Part shown: positions 8,528 through 17,379 of the stretch, one piece after another
Layout: each line of letters opens with the position of its first letter
Numbering within the stretch: position 1 is the first letter of the stretch
Source of the DNA: Staphylococcus massiliensis CCUG 55927
GTDB lineage: Bacteria > Bacillota > Bacilli > Staphylococcales > Staphylococcaceae
Direction of reading: 5' to 3'
NCBI RefSeq assembly: GCF_000298075.1
Contig: NZ_JH815593.1
Location: forward strand, 174,598-215,243
DNA: 40,646 nucleotides
Position numbers and translations under genes: made by a program
The notes under the pieces: generated by a model
Database searches by the model: none
Seen by the model: the letters and a program-made list of their open reading frames with translations, nothing else
What the model was told of the DNA's origin: nothing

Positions 8528-8884
8528 ATGCCACGTGTAAAAGGTGGAACAGTAACAAGAGCGCGTCGTAAAAAAACGATCAAATTAGCTAAAGGTTACT
8601 TCGGTGCTAAAAGCACTTTATATAAAGTAGCAAAACAACAAGTAATGAAATCAGGTCAATATGCATACCGTGACCGTCGTCAAAGAAAACGTGATTTCCG
8701 TAAATTATGGATCACTCGTATCAATGCAGCAGCTCGTCAACACGACATGAGCTACTCAAGATTAATGAACGGTTTAAAACAAGCTGGTATCGATATTAAC
8801 CGTAAAATGTTATCTGAAATCGCTATTTCAGACGATAAAGCGTTCGGCGAATTAGTATCAAAAGCTAAAGACGCTTTAAAATAA
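8528..8884 (+). CDS. rplT: 50S ribosomal protein L20
   Basis: The 118-residue L20 binds 23S rRNA early in 50S assembly and, in Bacillus, binds its own operon leader to repress it. The N-terminal arginine/lysine-rich extension ([16 protein letters not shown]) and the [21 protein letters not shown] core are typical. It is preceded by AAAGGAGG, and a strong terminator follows 12 bases after the stop, closing the operon. Confidence 0.98.
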   Translation: MPRVKGGTVTRARRKKTIKLAKGYFGAKSTLYKVAKQQVMKSGQYAYRDRRQRKRDFRKLWITRINAAARQHDMSYSRLMNGLKQAGIDINRKMLSEIAISDDKAFGELVSKAKDALK

Positions 8885-8896
8885 TATAAATGATTC

Positions 8897-8930
8897 AAAC
8901 TAGGACATAAGTACGTGTCCTAGTTTTTTT
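8897..8930 (+). terminator. Terminator of infC-rpmI-rplT
   Basis: AAACTAGGACA (8897-8907) pairs perfectly with TGTCCTAGTTT (8916-8926), followed by a T-run. Confidence 0.92.
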
Positions 8931-9029
8931 GTTTTTAGATGGGGATTGTTGAAGGCAGTTCGGTTAGGTGGGGATGGATGGGCTGTTATAGAAGGGTTAT
9001 TTGTAGAAAGGGTGTTGCAGGGGGCTATT
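8931..9029. other. G-rich intergenic patch, nothing coding
   Basis: About 100 bases whose + strand is unusually rich in G-runs (several GGG to GGGGG) compared with the AT-rich surroundings. No ORF, hairpin or promoter that I can support. It directly precedes array B'. Confidence 0.5.
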
Positions 9030-9165
9030 ATGGTAGTTCCGTTACGCGAAAGAAATTAGAAACAATCGCATAAGGGGTCTGTTACGCGAAAGATTTTAGA
9101 AACAATCGCATAAGGAGGCCGTTATGCCAAAGAAATTAAAAACAATCGCATAACGCCCCTCGACA
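9030..9165 (-). repeat. Array B': inverted copy of the array B family
   Basis: GTTACGCGAAAGA...ACAATCGCATAAGG units recur with a 40-bp period (near 9043, 9083 and 9123). Read on the - strand they are GTTATGCGATTGTTT...CTTTCGCGTAAC, the array B unit. About three units are present, the last ending in CGCATAACGCCCC near 9150-9162. This array faces array B across the nrdR-rplT block. Confidence 0.9.
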
Positions 9166-9215
9166 CCATATAAAAAACTAAATCAAAATTTACATCTGTG
9201 ATTTAAATTATGAGA

Positions 9216-9235
9216 AATTTTCGCTGACGAAAATT
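9216..9235 (-). terminator. AATTTTCG hairpin joining arrays B' and A'
   Basis: AATTTTCG (9216-9223) and CGAAAATT (9228-9235) form a perfect stem with loop CTGA. Flanking bases match the inverted complement of the 222-260 hairpin region, including AAGGAGAATTTTCG read on the - strand. The loop differs between copies while the stem is conserved. Confidence 0.6.
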
Positions 9236-9530
9236 CTCCTTATCACAAAGAATAACGCCAACAATGTAATAAGGGCGCCATGTTACAAAGACTTACGCAA
9301 ACAATGTAATAAGGAAGCCATGTTACAAAGTCTGACGCCAACAATGTAATAAGGGCGCCATGTTACAAAGACTTACGCAAACAATGTAATAAGGAAGCCA
9401 TGTTACAAAGTCTGACGCAAACAATGTAACATGGACGCCTTGTTACAAAGACCAACGCCAACAATGTAATAAGGAAGCCTTATCATAAAAATTTACATAA
9501 ACTATGTGACATGGCGATGCATAAATACTT
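9236..9530 (-). repeat. Array A': inverted copy of the array A family
   Basis: ACAATGTAA begins at 9261, 9301, 9341, 9381, 9421 and 9461, an exact 40-bp period, with a decayed seventh unit at 9501. On the - strand the units read CTTTGTAACATGGCG...TTACATTGTTTGCG, the array A family. Units alternate between two versions (AAGGGCGCCATG with GACTTACGC, and AAGGAAGCCATG with GTCTGACGC), so an 80-bp dimer is repeated. The end distal to array B' decays gradually into unique sequence. Confidence 0.92.
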
Positions 9531-9706
9531 ACTATTGCCCAACTGAACGTAAACTGCCAACTTAACTCTTAGGGGCTTTTCCCAACGAAATAAGCTAATC
9601 CATCATAATACGCAAGGCCGAATTATTACCAACATCCCGTAACCTCACTTTTGTTTGGAAATTAACTTTGATAAAATAAAGGCAAGTCATAGCAAAGGAG
9701 ATTATT

Positions 9707-10318
9707 ATGTCTAAATTTGATGAAATGATTACGGTTGTTCCGAGAGAGGTTATCTTTAACAAGGAACAAAATGCGTTTAACGGGTTTATATCTAATGAAG
9801 ATAAACGTGCAAATGAAATTTATGAAACTTTAAAACAATATGAAATTAAAAGACGTGGCGATATGGAAGAAGATCCAAATTATAAACAATTAATTTCTTA
9901 CGTTATCTTAGAAAACGAAGATAACGATATTCTTGTATACGAACGTCTTTCAGGTGGCGGCGAAGAACGTTTACACGGTCAATCATCCATCGGCGTTGGT
10001 GGTCATATGAATGATGTAGAGGACGCTAAGACGATTGAAGATGTAGTACGTACGAATGCTGCACGTGAACTTGAAGAAGAAGTAGGGCTTTCAGAAGAAG
10101 CCTGTAAAAATATGGAACATATCGGATTTATTAACGATGATGGCAATGAAGTAGGCCGAGTTCACATCGGTGTAGTCTTCAAAGTAAAAGTTAATAAAGA
10201 CGAAGTTGAATCAAAAGAAACGGATACGCTTAAATTAGAGTGGGTGAAAGAAGACGACATTCAAGATCTTTCATCATTTGAATCATGGAGTGCACTCATT
10301 TTAAAAGCATTCCAATAA
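9707..10318 (+). CDS. Nudix-like hydrolase of unknown substrate
   Basis: A 203-residue protein with a Nudix-like core. RELEEEVGL at residues 120-128 matches the REUxEExGU half of the Nudix box. The upstream half is looser: GGH at 98-100, and a glutamate (Glu111) one residue further from the Arg than the consensus GX5EX7REUXEEXGU allows, with Asp112 in the consensus position. Nudix enzymes hydrolyse nucleoside diphosphate-linked compounds; the substrate is unknown. The N-terminal 60 residues are extra. An AAAGGAG site precedes the start. The next gene begins 12 bases downstream, so they are probably co-transcribed. S. aureus has a homologous hypothetical gene in this place, as I recall. Confidence 0.75.
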   Translation: MSKFDEMITVVPREVIFNKEQNAFNGFISNEDKRANEIYETLKQYEIKRRGDMEEDPNYKQLISYVILENEDNDILVYERLSGGGEERLHGQSSIGVGGHMNDVEDAKTIEDVVRTNAARELEEEVGLSEEACKNMEHIGFINDDGNEVGRVHIGVVFKVKVNKDEVESKETDTLKLEWVKEDDIQDLSSFESWSALILKAFQ

Positions 10319-10330
10319 GAGGTGAATACG

Positions 10331-11269
10331 ATGTCAGACATCATACCTTTTCCGCACCTAAAAGAAAAACTTATTCGAGACATTAAGTCCGAGATGGATA
10401 AAGGTCAGTATGAAGAGGCCTATGATTCATTCATGGAATATGAGAGACACTATGAAATGTCTGATGAACTGGCGCTTAAGAAATGCGATTTACTATACAA
10501 GATGGAAGCGTTTCTCGAGTTACGAGAAGAAACAAGCATCTTACTGAATAAAGGCATCAAAGATTACGATCATCTCATATACTTACACGTCTTAAGTCTG
10601 TATGAATTAAAGCAATATTTCATTGCGGTTGAAATTATTGACCAGATTATGGATGAAGTGGTTGAGCACAAGACGCGTTTAAAGTTACTACCGATTAAAG
10701 ATCAAGCTGAGGAGAAACTTGAGCATAAACGTAAGCATGCGCAAGTGATCTTGCAGGATTTCGAGAATCAGACGATGCGCGAACAGATTCAAATCATGCT
10801 GACGTTAATTGATGACAATCAATTCTTATTCAAACATACGGTAGCAGAACTTCTAACGACACAAACGTTCCATCCAAACGTCATGAGTATTATGCTTGAA
10901 TACTTGCGTTTTGCTACTTTCCGAAAAGAACTTAAGATACAAAAACTTGAACAAACGATTACGGTCGTACCATCGCGATTACCAGGTATAGAAAAAAGTC
11001 AATTTAAGACAGATATCATACCTGAAATCGTTGATAAACTTGAAGACGATATGCCATCCATTCTTACCGATGCGTTTACGGTATTAAATACGCATGCAAT
11101 TCTCATGTATCCTCTAGATATTTATGAGATATTTGATAAGGAAACATGGATAAATGGCTATGTATTTTATTTTGAACAAATGGTCGATCATACGTTAGAA
11201 TATAATGATGAGTATGATGATTTCATGTCATTTATTAAAAAATTAGAATCAATAAGTATCGGCAGTTGA
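10331..11269 (+). CDS. TPR-like helical protein of unknown function
   Basis: A 312-residue soluble protein, predicted mostly helical, with degenerate tetratricopeptide-like pairs in the first 140 residues (for example GQYEEAYDSFMEYERHY and KQYFIAVEIIDQIMDE). Such folds mediate protein contacts; no partner is known to me. The ATG at 10331 is chosen because the in-frame GTG at 10322 is part of the Shine-Dalgarno GAGGTG. It follows the Nudix-like gene closely and precedes tig, whose -35 contains this gene's TGA stop. Synteny with staphylococci is retained. Confidence 0.75.
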   Translation: MSDIIPFPHLKEKLIRDIKSEMDKGQYEEAYDSFMEYERHYEMSDELALKKCDLLYKMEAFLELREETSILLNKGIKDYDHLIYLHVLSLYELKQYFIAVEIIDQIMDEVVEHKTRLKLLPIKDQAEEKLEHKRKHAQVILQDFENQTMREQIQIMLTLIDDNQFLFKHTVAELLTTQTFHPNVMSIMLEYLRFATFRKELKIQKLEQTITVVPSRLPGIEKSQFKTDIIPEIVDKLEDDMPSILTDAFTVLNTHAILMYPLDIYEIFDKETWINGYVFYFEQMVDHTLEYNDEYDDFMSFIKKLESISIGS

Positions 11270-11293
11270 AAGAACTGTCACCTATGTTATAAT
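11266..11293 (+). promoter_or_regulatory. Promoter of tig
   Basis: TTGAAA at 11266-11271 and TATAAT at 11288-11293 have a 16-base spacer. The -35 overlaps the stop codon of the preceding gene, the same arrangement as at thrS. Confidence 0.75.
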
Positions 11294-11342
11294 GTAGAAG
11301 TTGAAAAATTTTAAAATAGGAATATCATGGAGGTTTTTATAC

Positions 11343-12662
11343 ATGACAGCAACTTGGGAAAAAAAAGAAGGCAATGAAGGGTTACTAAAAGTAACTGTAC
11401 CTTCTGAAGAATTAGATAAAGCATTAGACAAAGCTTTTAAAAAAGTAAGTAAACAAATCAACGTACCTGGTTTCCGTAAAGGTAAAGTACCACGTCAAAT
11501 CTTCGAACAACGTTTCGGTGTGGAAGCATTATATCAAGATGCTGTAGATATCTTATTACCAGAAGCTTATGGTAAAGCTATCGATGAAACTGAAATCAAC
11601 CCAGTTGATCAACCAGAAGTAAACGTAACTCAAATCGAAAAAGGTAAACCTTTCGAATTTGAAGCTACAGTTACAGTTGAACCTGAAGTTGAATTAGGCG
11701 ACTACAAAGGCCTAAAAATCGAAAAACAAGATACTGAGTTAACTGATGAAGAAGTTGACGAACAAATCAACCAAAGCTTAGAACAAATGGCTGACATGGT
11801 TGTTAAAGAAGAAGGCGCTGTTGAAGAAGGTAACACTGTAAACATCGACTTTGATGGTTATGTTGATGGTGAACAATTTGAAGGCGGCCAAGCTGATGGT
11901 TATGACTTAGAAATCGGTTCAGGTATGTTCATCCCTGGTTTCGAAGAACAATTAGTTGGTCTTAAAGTAGGCGAAGAAAAAGACGTTGAAGTAACGTTCC
12001 CAGAAGAATACCACGCTGAAGAATTAGCTGGTAAAAAAGCTACTTTCAAAACTAAGTTAAACGAAATCAAACAAAAAGAAGTACCAGAATTAGACGATGA
12101 AGTTGCAAATGAATTAGATCCAGAAGCAAATTCAGTAGATGAGTATAAAGAAAACTTACGTAAGCGTTTAGCTGAACAAAAAGAACAAAACGCTGAAAAC
12201 GCTAAGAAAGAAGAAGCAATCACAAAAGCTACTGAAAATGCTAAAGTAGATATTCCAGATGCAATGATCAAAACTGAAACTGACCGTATGTTACAAGAGT
12301 TTGGTCAAAGATTACAACAACAAGGTCTTAACCTTGAAACGTACTTCCAAATCTCTGGTCAATCTGAAGATGACTTACGTGAACAAATGAAAGATGACGC
12401 AACTGAACGCGTTAAAACAAACTTAACGTTAAGCGCAATTGCTGACACTGAAAACATCGAAGTTAACGACGGCGATGTTGACGCTGAATTAGAAAACATG
12501 AGTAAGCAATTCAACATTTCAGTTGAAGACATCAAGAAAACTTTAGGTAACACTGATATCGTTAAGAATGACGTTCGTGTTAAAAAAGTTATCGACTTAT
12601 TAGTATCTGAAGCTAAATTAGTTGAAGCTAAAGATAATAAAGAAGACGACAAAGAAGCGTAA
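11343..12662 (+). CDS. tig: Trigger factor (ribosome-associated chaperone)
   Basis: Trigger factor binds L23 at the peptide exit tunnel and shields nascent chains. The 439-residue protein has the ribosome-binding domain with the signature [10 protein letters not shown] (residues 43-52), the FKBP-like prolyl isomerase domain (about 160-245, [17 protein letters not shown]) and a long charged helical C-terminal domain. The ATG at 11343 is nine bases after GGAGG; an upstream in-frame TTG at 11301 is rejected because it lacks a site and lies at the transcription start. Codon use is strongly biased (GAA, AAA, TTA), as expected for an abundant protein. Confidence 0.97.
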   Translation: MTATWEKKEGNEGLLKVTVPSEELDKALDKAFKKVSKQINVPGFRKGKVPRQIFEQRFGVEALYQDAVDILLPEAYGKAIDETEINPVDQPEVNVTQIEKGKPFEFEATVTVEPEVELGDYKGLKIEKQDTELTDEEVDEQINQSLEQMADMVVKEEGAVEEGNTVNIDFDGYVDGEQFEGGQADGYDLEIGSGMFIPGFEEQLVGLKVGEEKDVEVTFPEEYHAEELAGKKATFKTKLNEIKQKEVPELDDEVANELDPEANSVDEYKENLRKRLAEQKEQNAENAKKEEAITKATENAKVDIPDAMIKTETDRMLQEFGQRLQQQGLNLETYFQISGQSEDDLREQMKDDATERVKTNLTLSAIADTENIEVNDGDVDAELENMSKQFNISVEDIKKTLGNTDIVKNDVRVKKVIDLLVSEAKLVEAKDNKEDDKEA

Positions 12663-12692
12663 TTAAAACAATCGTTAAATTAAATAAATGAT

Positions 12693-12736
12693 GTATGGAG
12701 CTGGGACAATTCATGTTCTAGCTCCATGCTATTTCT
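12693..12736 (+). terminator. Hairpin after tig
   Basis: ATGGAGCTGGGACA pairs with TGTTCTAGCTCCAT (to 12727) with wobbles. The T-tract behind it is poor (GCTATTTCTT), so termination may be partial. It resembles the GGCTGGGACA-type hairpins common between staphylococcal genes. Confidence 0.65.
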
Positions 12737-12829
12737 TAAGGAAACTTAAGACGCAAAATTTTAAATAAATCAAGTTAAAACTTTATGTTGATTGCATACA
12801 AATCTAATCTAAAAGATAAGCATTAAAAT

Positions 12830-12857
12830 TTGACTATACCTTAAATTTTGTTATATT
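12830..12857 (+). promoter_or_regulatory. Upstream clpX promoter
   Basis: TTGACT at 12830-12835 and TATATT at 12852-12857 have a 16-base spacer. It would give a leader of about 170 bases. The rest of 12737-13035 is AT-rich with no ORF, and I find no CtsR operator pair. Confidence 0.55.
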
Positions 12858-12981
12858 TTGATAAGACTCCAAAACAAGCGTCATTTTGGTTAATAAATAA
12901 AGAGAGATTTACCATTAATTCGCACATTTACACAAAACTAAATATATATCTAAATTAATTTGAACCGAAATGACCTTAAAT

Positions 12982-13010
12982 TTGCATAATAAAGTGTGAA
13001 ATAGTATAGT
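12982..13010 (+). promoter_or_regulatory. Proximal clpX promoter
   Basis: TTGCAT at 12982-12987 and TATAGT at 13005-13010 have a 17-base spacer. It would start transcription only about 20 bases before the clpX coding region. Confidence 0.5.
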
Positions 13011-13035
13011 CGGTAAGGAATAGGGGTGTAAAAGT

Positions 13036-14298
13036 ATGTTTAAATTTAATGAAGGTGAAGAAAACTTAAAATGTTCATTCTGCGGAAAAGACCAAGATCA
13101 AGTTAAAAAACTTGTCGCAGGTAGTGGCGTTTATATTTGTAATGAATGTATCGAATTATGTTCTGAAATCGTTGAAGAAGAACTAGCTCAAAAAGATACA
13201 ACAGAAGTTACAGAATTACCTACACCTAAAGAAATTATGGAACAGCTTAATAATTATGTTATCGGCCAAGATAAAGCTAAAAAATCTTTAGCTGTTGCTG
13301 TTTATAATCATTATAAACGTGTACAACAACTTGGACCTAACGAAGATGAAGTTGAATTACAAAAAAGTAATGTTGCTTTAATCGGACCTACAGGTAGCGG
13401 TAAAACATTACTCGCTCAAACTTTAGCTAAGTCACTTAACGTACCATTTGCCATTGCAGATGCGACAAGCCTTACTGAAGCGGGTTACGTTGGTGAAGAC
13501 GTTGAAAATATCTTACTTCGTCTTATTCAAGCTGCAGACTTTGATATTGATAAAGCTGAAAAAGGTATCATCTATGTCGATGAAATTGATAAAATCGCAC
13601 GTAAATCTGAAAATACGTCAATTACACGTGACGTTTCAGGTGAAGGTGTACAACAAGCCTTACTTAAAATCTTAGAAGGTACAACTGCAAGTGTGCCTCC
13701 TCAAGGTGGACGTAAGCATCCTAACCAAGAATTTATTCAAATTGATACAACTAATATTTTATTCATTCTTGGCGGTGCTTTTGATGGAATCGATGATGTT
13801 ATCAAACGTCGTTTAGGTGAAAAAGTTATTGGTTTCGCTAGTAATGAAGCTGATAAATACGACGAAGACTCCCTACTTGAGCACATTCGTCCAGAAGACC
13901 TTCAAACGTATGGTTTAATCCCAGAATTTATCGGTCGTATTCCAATTGTAGCGAACCTAGAATCACTAGACGTTGAAGCCTTAAAAAATATTTTAACGAA
14001 GCCTAAAAATGCGCTTGTTAAACAATATACGAAAATGCTAGAACTTGATAATGTTGATTTAGACTTCACTGAAGATGCGCTTGCTGCAATTAGTGAAAAG
14101 GCTATTGAACGTAAGACAGGTGCACGTGGTCTAAGATCAATTATTGAAGAAGCATTAATTGAAATTATGTATGATATTCCATCATCAGATGAAGTAGCTA
14201 AAGTCGTGATCACGAAAGATACGATTGAGAATGAAGATGCTCCTGAGTTATATGATTCAGAAGGTAATCTTGTTAATGATGAAAAAACATCAGCATAA
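13036..14298 (+). CDS. clpX: ATP-dependent Clp protease ATP-binding subunit ClpX
   Basis: ClpX is the AAA+ unfoldase that feeds ssrA-tagged and other substrates to ClpP. The 420-residue protein has the N-terminal zinc-binding domain with Cys13, Cys16, Cys35 and Cys38. Walker A is GPTGSGKT at residues 117-124, the pore loop GYVGED follows near 150, Walker B is IIYVDEIDK, and the IGF motif (KVIGFAS) that docks on ClpP is present. Length matches the family. Two candidate promoters lie upstream and a strong terminator follows, so it is probably monocistronic. Confidence 0.98.
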   Translation: MFKFNEGEENLKCSFCGKDQDQVKKLVAGSGVYICNECIELCSEIVEEELAQKDTTEVTELPTPKEIMEQLNNYVIGQDKAKKSLAVAVYNHYKRVQQLGPNEDEVELQKSNVALIGPTGSGKTLLAQTLAKSLNVPFAIADATSLTEAGYVGEDVENILLRLIQAADFDIDKAEKGIIYVDEIDKIARKSENTSITRDVSGEGVQQALLKILEGTTASVPPQGGRKHPNQEFIQIDTTNILFILGGAFDGIDDVIKRRLGEKVIGFASNEADKYDEDSLLEHIRPEDLQTYGLIPEFIGRIPIVANLESLDVEALKNILTKPKNALVKQYTKMLELDNVDLDFTEDALAAISEKAIERKTGARGLRSIIEEALIEIMYDIPSSDEVAKVVITKDTIENEDAPELYDSEGNLVNDEKTSA

Positions 14299-14316
14299 TC
14301 AAACTGCTTAACAATT

Positions 14317-14358
14317 AGATTGGTGCATTAACGTTGTTTAATGTATCAATCTTTTTTT
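14317..14358 (+). terminator. Terminator of clpX
   Basis: A 14-bp stem (14317-14330 with 14339-14352, two wobbles) is followed by seven T. Confidence 0.9.
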
Positions 14359-14406
14359 AATGGGTATGAGTGAAACTATATCAAGTAATTAAGTGAGGAA
14401 GAAATT

Positions 14407-14994
14407 ATGGAAATCAATCCTAATGAAATTGAATTATTAATTAGTGCTGTCCGAAAAGACCAATATCCAGAAACAGGTTTATCTGAAGTTGCTTTAAGTG
14501 GACGTTCTAATGTAGGTAAATCTACATTTATCAATAGTATGATCGGGCGTAAGAACATGGCACGTACATCGCAACAACCTGGTAAAACGCAAACGCTCAA
14601 TTTCTATAATCTCGATAATAAGCTCGTGTTTGTCGATGTACCAGGATATGGTTATGCCAAAGTGAGTAAGAAAAAGCGCGAAGAATTCGGTAAGATGATT
14701 GAAAAATATATCACTGAACGTGAAAGTTTAAAGCTCGTTGTCCAATTAATCGACATCCGTCATAAACCGACTGAAGATGATATTCTTATGTATGATTATT
14801 TAAAACACTTCGATTTACCGACTTTAGTTATCGCAACGAAAGAAGACAAGATTGCTAAAGGTAAGGTTCAAAAGCATATTAAAGTGATTAAAGAAGCGCT
14901 AGAACTTGAGCCTGAAGATCAAATTATTAGTTATTCATCTTTAAATACGAATAAAAAGCAAGTTATTTGGGATGCGATTGAAAGTTATTTATAA
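14407..14994 (+). CDS. ysxC: Ribosome biogenesis GTPase YsxC/EngB
   Basis: An essential GTPase that acts late in 50S assembly. The 195-residue TrmE-Era-type G domain shows G1 GRSNVGKS at residues 32-39, G2 with [11 protein letters not shown]3 DVPGYG and G4 TKEDK. Length is typical. The ribosome binding site is GTGAGGAAG. In Bacillus the order lon-ysxC-hemA is found; here clpX takes the upstream place, as in other staphylococci. The 160 bases to hemA contain a -10-like TACAAT at 15117-15122. Confidence 0.96.
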   Translation: MEINPNEIELLISAVRKDQYPETGLSEVALSGRSNVGKSTFINSMIGRKNMARTSQQPGKTQTLNFYNLDNKLVFVDVPGYGYAKVSKKKREEFGKMIEKYITERESLKLVVQLIDIRHKPTEDDILMYDYLKHFDLPTLVIATKEDKIAKGKVQKHIKVIKEALELEPEDQIISYSSLNTNKKQVIWDAIESYL

Positions 14995-15116
14995 TCGTTA
15001 TAAAGACGAGATAAGTATTAGGGCGAATGATGATGAAATTCGACAAAATTATGACGATAGATTAAAATCTTTCTAATTTAGGCGTTATCGTATCGCATTG
15101 AAAATTAGCCCTATGT

Positions 15117-15122
15117 TACAAT
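15117..15122 (+). promoter_or_regulatory. -10 candidate for the hem operon
   Basis: TACAAT lies 35 bases before hemA. The only -35-like TTGAAA (15098-15103) is too close (13 bases), so the assignment is weak. AGGGC near 15022 and GCCCT near 15108 could form a long-range stem in this 160-base gap. Confidence 0.3.
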
Positions 15123-15156
15123 ATGAATAATGGAAATTTAAGAAGGGGCGTTATAC

Positions 15157-16503
15157 ATGCATTTAATTGCAATAAGTATTAATCATCGTACTGCAGAAGT
15201 TTCATTACGTGAACAAGTTGCTTTTAAAAATGATGAAATCGAGCGTGTTCATACGCAATTATTTGATACGAAATCAATTTTAGAAAATGTAATATATTCA
15301 ACTTGCAACCGTACAGAAGTATACGCTGTTGTAGACCAGATCCACACAGGGCGTTACTATATTCAACGCTTTTTAGCGCAATCATTTAACATGGAAGTTG
15401 ATGACATTAAAGATATGTCAGAGGTATTCATTGGTGATGCAGCAGTTGAACATTTATTTAAAGTTACGACAGGCCTAGATTCCATCGTTCTTGGTGAAAC
15501 TCAAATCTTAGGTCAAATTCGTAATGCATTCTTTACTGCACAAGACATGCATACGACAGGAACGATCTTTAATCATTTATTTAAACAAGCGATTACCTTT
15601 AGTAAACGTGCACATCATGAAACAGATATCGCAGACAATGCTGTTAGCGTATCATATGCTGCGGTAGAACTTGCGAAGAAGGTATTCGGTAACCTTCATA
15701 AGAAACGTGCGTTAATTATCGGTGCCGGTGAAATGAGTGAATTATCACTGCTTAACTTGAAGGGTGCAGGTATGACAGATATTCACATTGTTAACCGTTC
15801 CTTTGAAAAAGCAGATGCACTTGCCTCTAAACACAATGTTATGAGTCATGATATGTCTCAGTTAACGACATTACTTCGTGATGTTGATGTGGTGATTAGT
15901 TCCACTCGAAAAGATGGCTTTGTACTTGATCGTGACATGGTGCAAGATGCTACGATGCAACGCCATAATGATTCATTAGTAATGATTGATATCGCTGTAC
16001 CTCGTGATATTGATCCAAAGGTCGCTGACATCGATTGTGTATTCAACTATGACGTAGATGATTTAAATGGCTTAGTAGACGCAAACCTTAAAGAACGTCA
16101 ATCAGCAGCCAATGAAATTTTATCTATGATTCCAAATGAAATTGATGCGCATAACGATTGGGTAAACATGTTAGGTGTGGTACCTGTAATTCGAGCTTTA
16201 AGAGAAAAAGCGATGGGTATCCAACAAGACACAATGGCAAGCATCGACCGCAAATTACCTGATTTAAATGAGAGAGAACGTAAAGTGATATCTAAGCACA
16301 CGAAAAGTATTATCAATCAAATGCTTAAAGATCCAATTAAACAAGCTAAAGAACTTAGCAATGATAAAAATAGTAAAGCGCGTTTAGAATTATTCCAAGA
16401 AATCTTTGATATTGATGTTTTAGATGAATATCAACAAGAAATTGAAACGCGTAAGTCATATTCCAAGAAGCGCAGTATCTTTAATTTAAATCATTTAACA
16501 TGA
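15157..16503 (+). CDS. hemA: Glutamyl-tRNA reductase
   Basis: HemA reduces the glutamate on tRNA-Glu to glutamate-1-semialdehyde using NADPH, the first committed step of tetrapyrrole synthesis. The 448-residue protein has the catalytic Cys50 in STCNRTEVY, the substrate-domain signature [15 protein letters not shown], a Rossmann motif [10 protein letters not shown] near residue 190 and the C-terminal dimerisation helix. It has an AGAAGGGG ribosome binding site. It is the first gene of a six-gene operon in the Bacillus order. HemX next door is known in Bacillus to lower HemA levels. Confidence 0.98.
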   Translation: MHLIAISINHRTAEVSLREQVAFKNDEIERVHTQLFDTKSILENVIYSTCNRTEVYAVVDQIHTGRYYIQRFLAQSFNMEVDDIKDMSEVFIGDAAVEHLFKVTTGLDSIVLGETQILGQIRNAFFTAQDMHTTGTIFNHLFKQAITFSKRAHHETDIADNAVSVSYAAVELAKKVFGNLHKKRALIIGAGEMSELSLLNLKGAGMTDIHIVNRSFEKADALASKHNVMSHDMSQLTTLLRDVDVVISSTRKDGFVLDRDMVQDATMQRHNDSLVMIDIAVPRDIDPKVADIDCVFNYDVDDLNGLVDANLKERQSAANEILSMIPNEIDAHNDWVNMLGVVPVIRALREKAMGIQQDTMASIDRKLPDLNERERKVISKHTKSIINQMLKDPIKQAKELSNDKNSKARLELFQEIFDIDVLDEYQQEIETRKSYSKKRSIFNLNHLT

Positions 16504-16513
16504 TGGTGATGTC

Positions 16514-17350
16514 ATGCAAGATTCAATATTTATACGTTTTCATGAAATTATTCTTTTAATCTATGTCTTAAGTATAGGTTTTTATTTCATTGATTTTATT
16601 AAACACAACTACAAAGTTAAAATGCTCGGTGTCTATACACTTGGGATTGTTTGGGTTTTGCAAACAATCTCTTTAACTATGTTTATAATTGAAACGAGAG
16701 ACTTTCCGTTTGGGTCGATATCCGAAGTATTTAATGTTCTAACCTGGCTCATTATACTCGTCTCTCTAATCACACACCGTATTAAGCGATTAGACTTTTC
16801 AATATTTTTATTAAACCTTATAGGATTTACGCTACTTACCTTGCACACTTTCCAACCTACACAGTATAGTTCAGGTGGTTTAAGACTTGAAGCTGTAAAT
16901 GAACTCCTGATGATTCACATTTCACTTGCGATTGTAAGTTATGTCGCTTTTGCTTTCGCATTTGTAAATGGCTTACTCTTTCTCGTTCAATATCGTAACC
17001 TCAAGGAAAAGCGCTTTGACCATTCGTACTTCAGAATTGGTAGCGTAGCCTTCTTAGAACAATTATTATTCTACAGTACGTTAACGGGATTTATTATTCT
17101 TGTCTTAAGTTTAATATTAGGTGGTCTGTGGGGTTTATTTACGATAGGTAGTGGTATCTTACTTGATCCTAAGGTTATCTCTTCATCAATTATCGCTTTA
17201 TTGTATGGCATCTTTATTTATTTATTCGTACGACGTAAGCTTAATCCAAAACATTTAATCTATATCAATATCGTGTTATTTTTGCTTTGTATGATTAACA
17301 TGATCGTTATCACGCAATTATCCACGTTCCATCAATGGACAGGGAAGTAA
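16514..17350 (+). CDS. hemX: HemX, membrane protein controlling HemA abundance
   Basis: A 278-residue integral membrane protein with about eight hydrophobic segments, related to the CcmC/ResC cytochrome assembly family. The LLMIHISLAIVSYVAFAFAF stretch corresponds to its conserved region. In Bacillus and S. aureus HemX is not an enzyme but reduces the amount of HemA, giving feedback on the pathway. It is 10 bases after hemA and 29 before hemC. The name follows from position and topology; the sequence itself diverges quickly in this family. Confidence 0.88.
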   Translation: MQDSIFIRFHEIILLIYVLSIGFYFIDFIKHNYKVKMLGVYTLGIVWVLQTISLTMFIIETRDFPFGSISEVFNVLTWLIILVSLITHRIKRLDFSIFLLNLIGFTLLTLHTFQPTQYSSGGLRLEAVNELLMIHISLAIVSYVAFAFAFVNGLLFLVQYRNLKEKRFDHSYFRIGSVAFLEQLLFYSTLTGFIILVLSLILGGLWGLFTIGSGILLDPKVISSSIIALLYGIFIYLFVRRKLNPKHLIYINIVLFLLCMINMIVITQLSTFHQWTGK

Positions 17351-17379
17351 TGTTTAGCCAATTTTGTTAGGAGGCAACT

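Noticed and set aside
8940..9030. G-quadruplex
   Set aside because: G-runs are separated by long or irregular gaps; no run of four tracts with short loops is present.
12737..13035. CtsR operator before clpX
   Set aside because: No tandem GGTCAAA-type heptads are present; TGACC near 12971 is a single weak match, and clpX is usually not a CtsR target.
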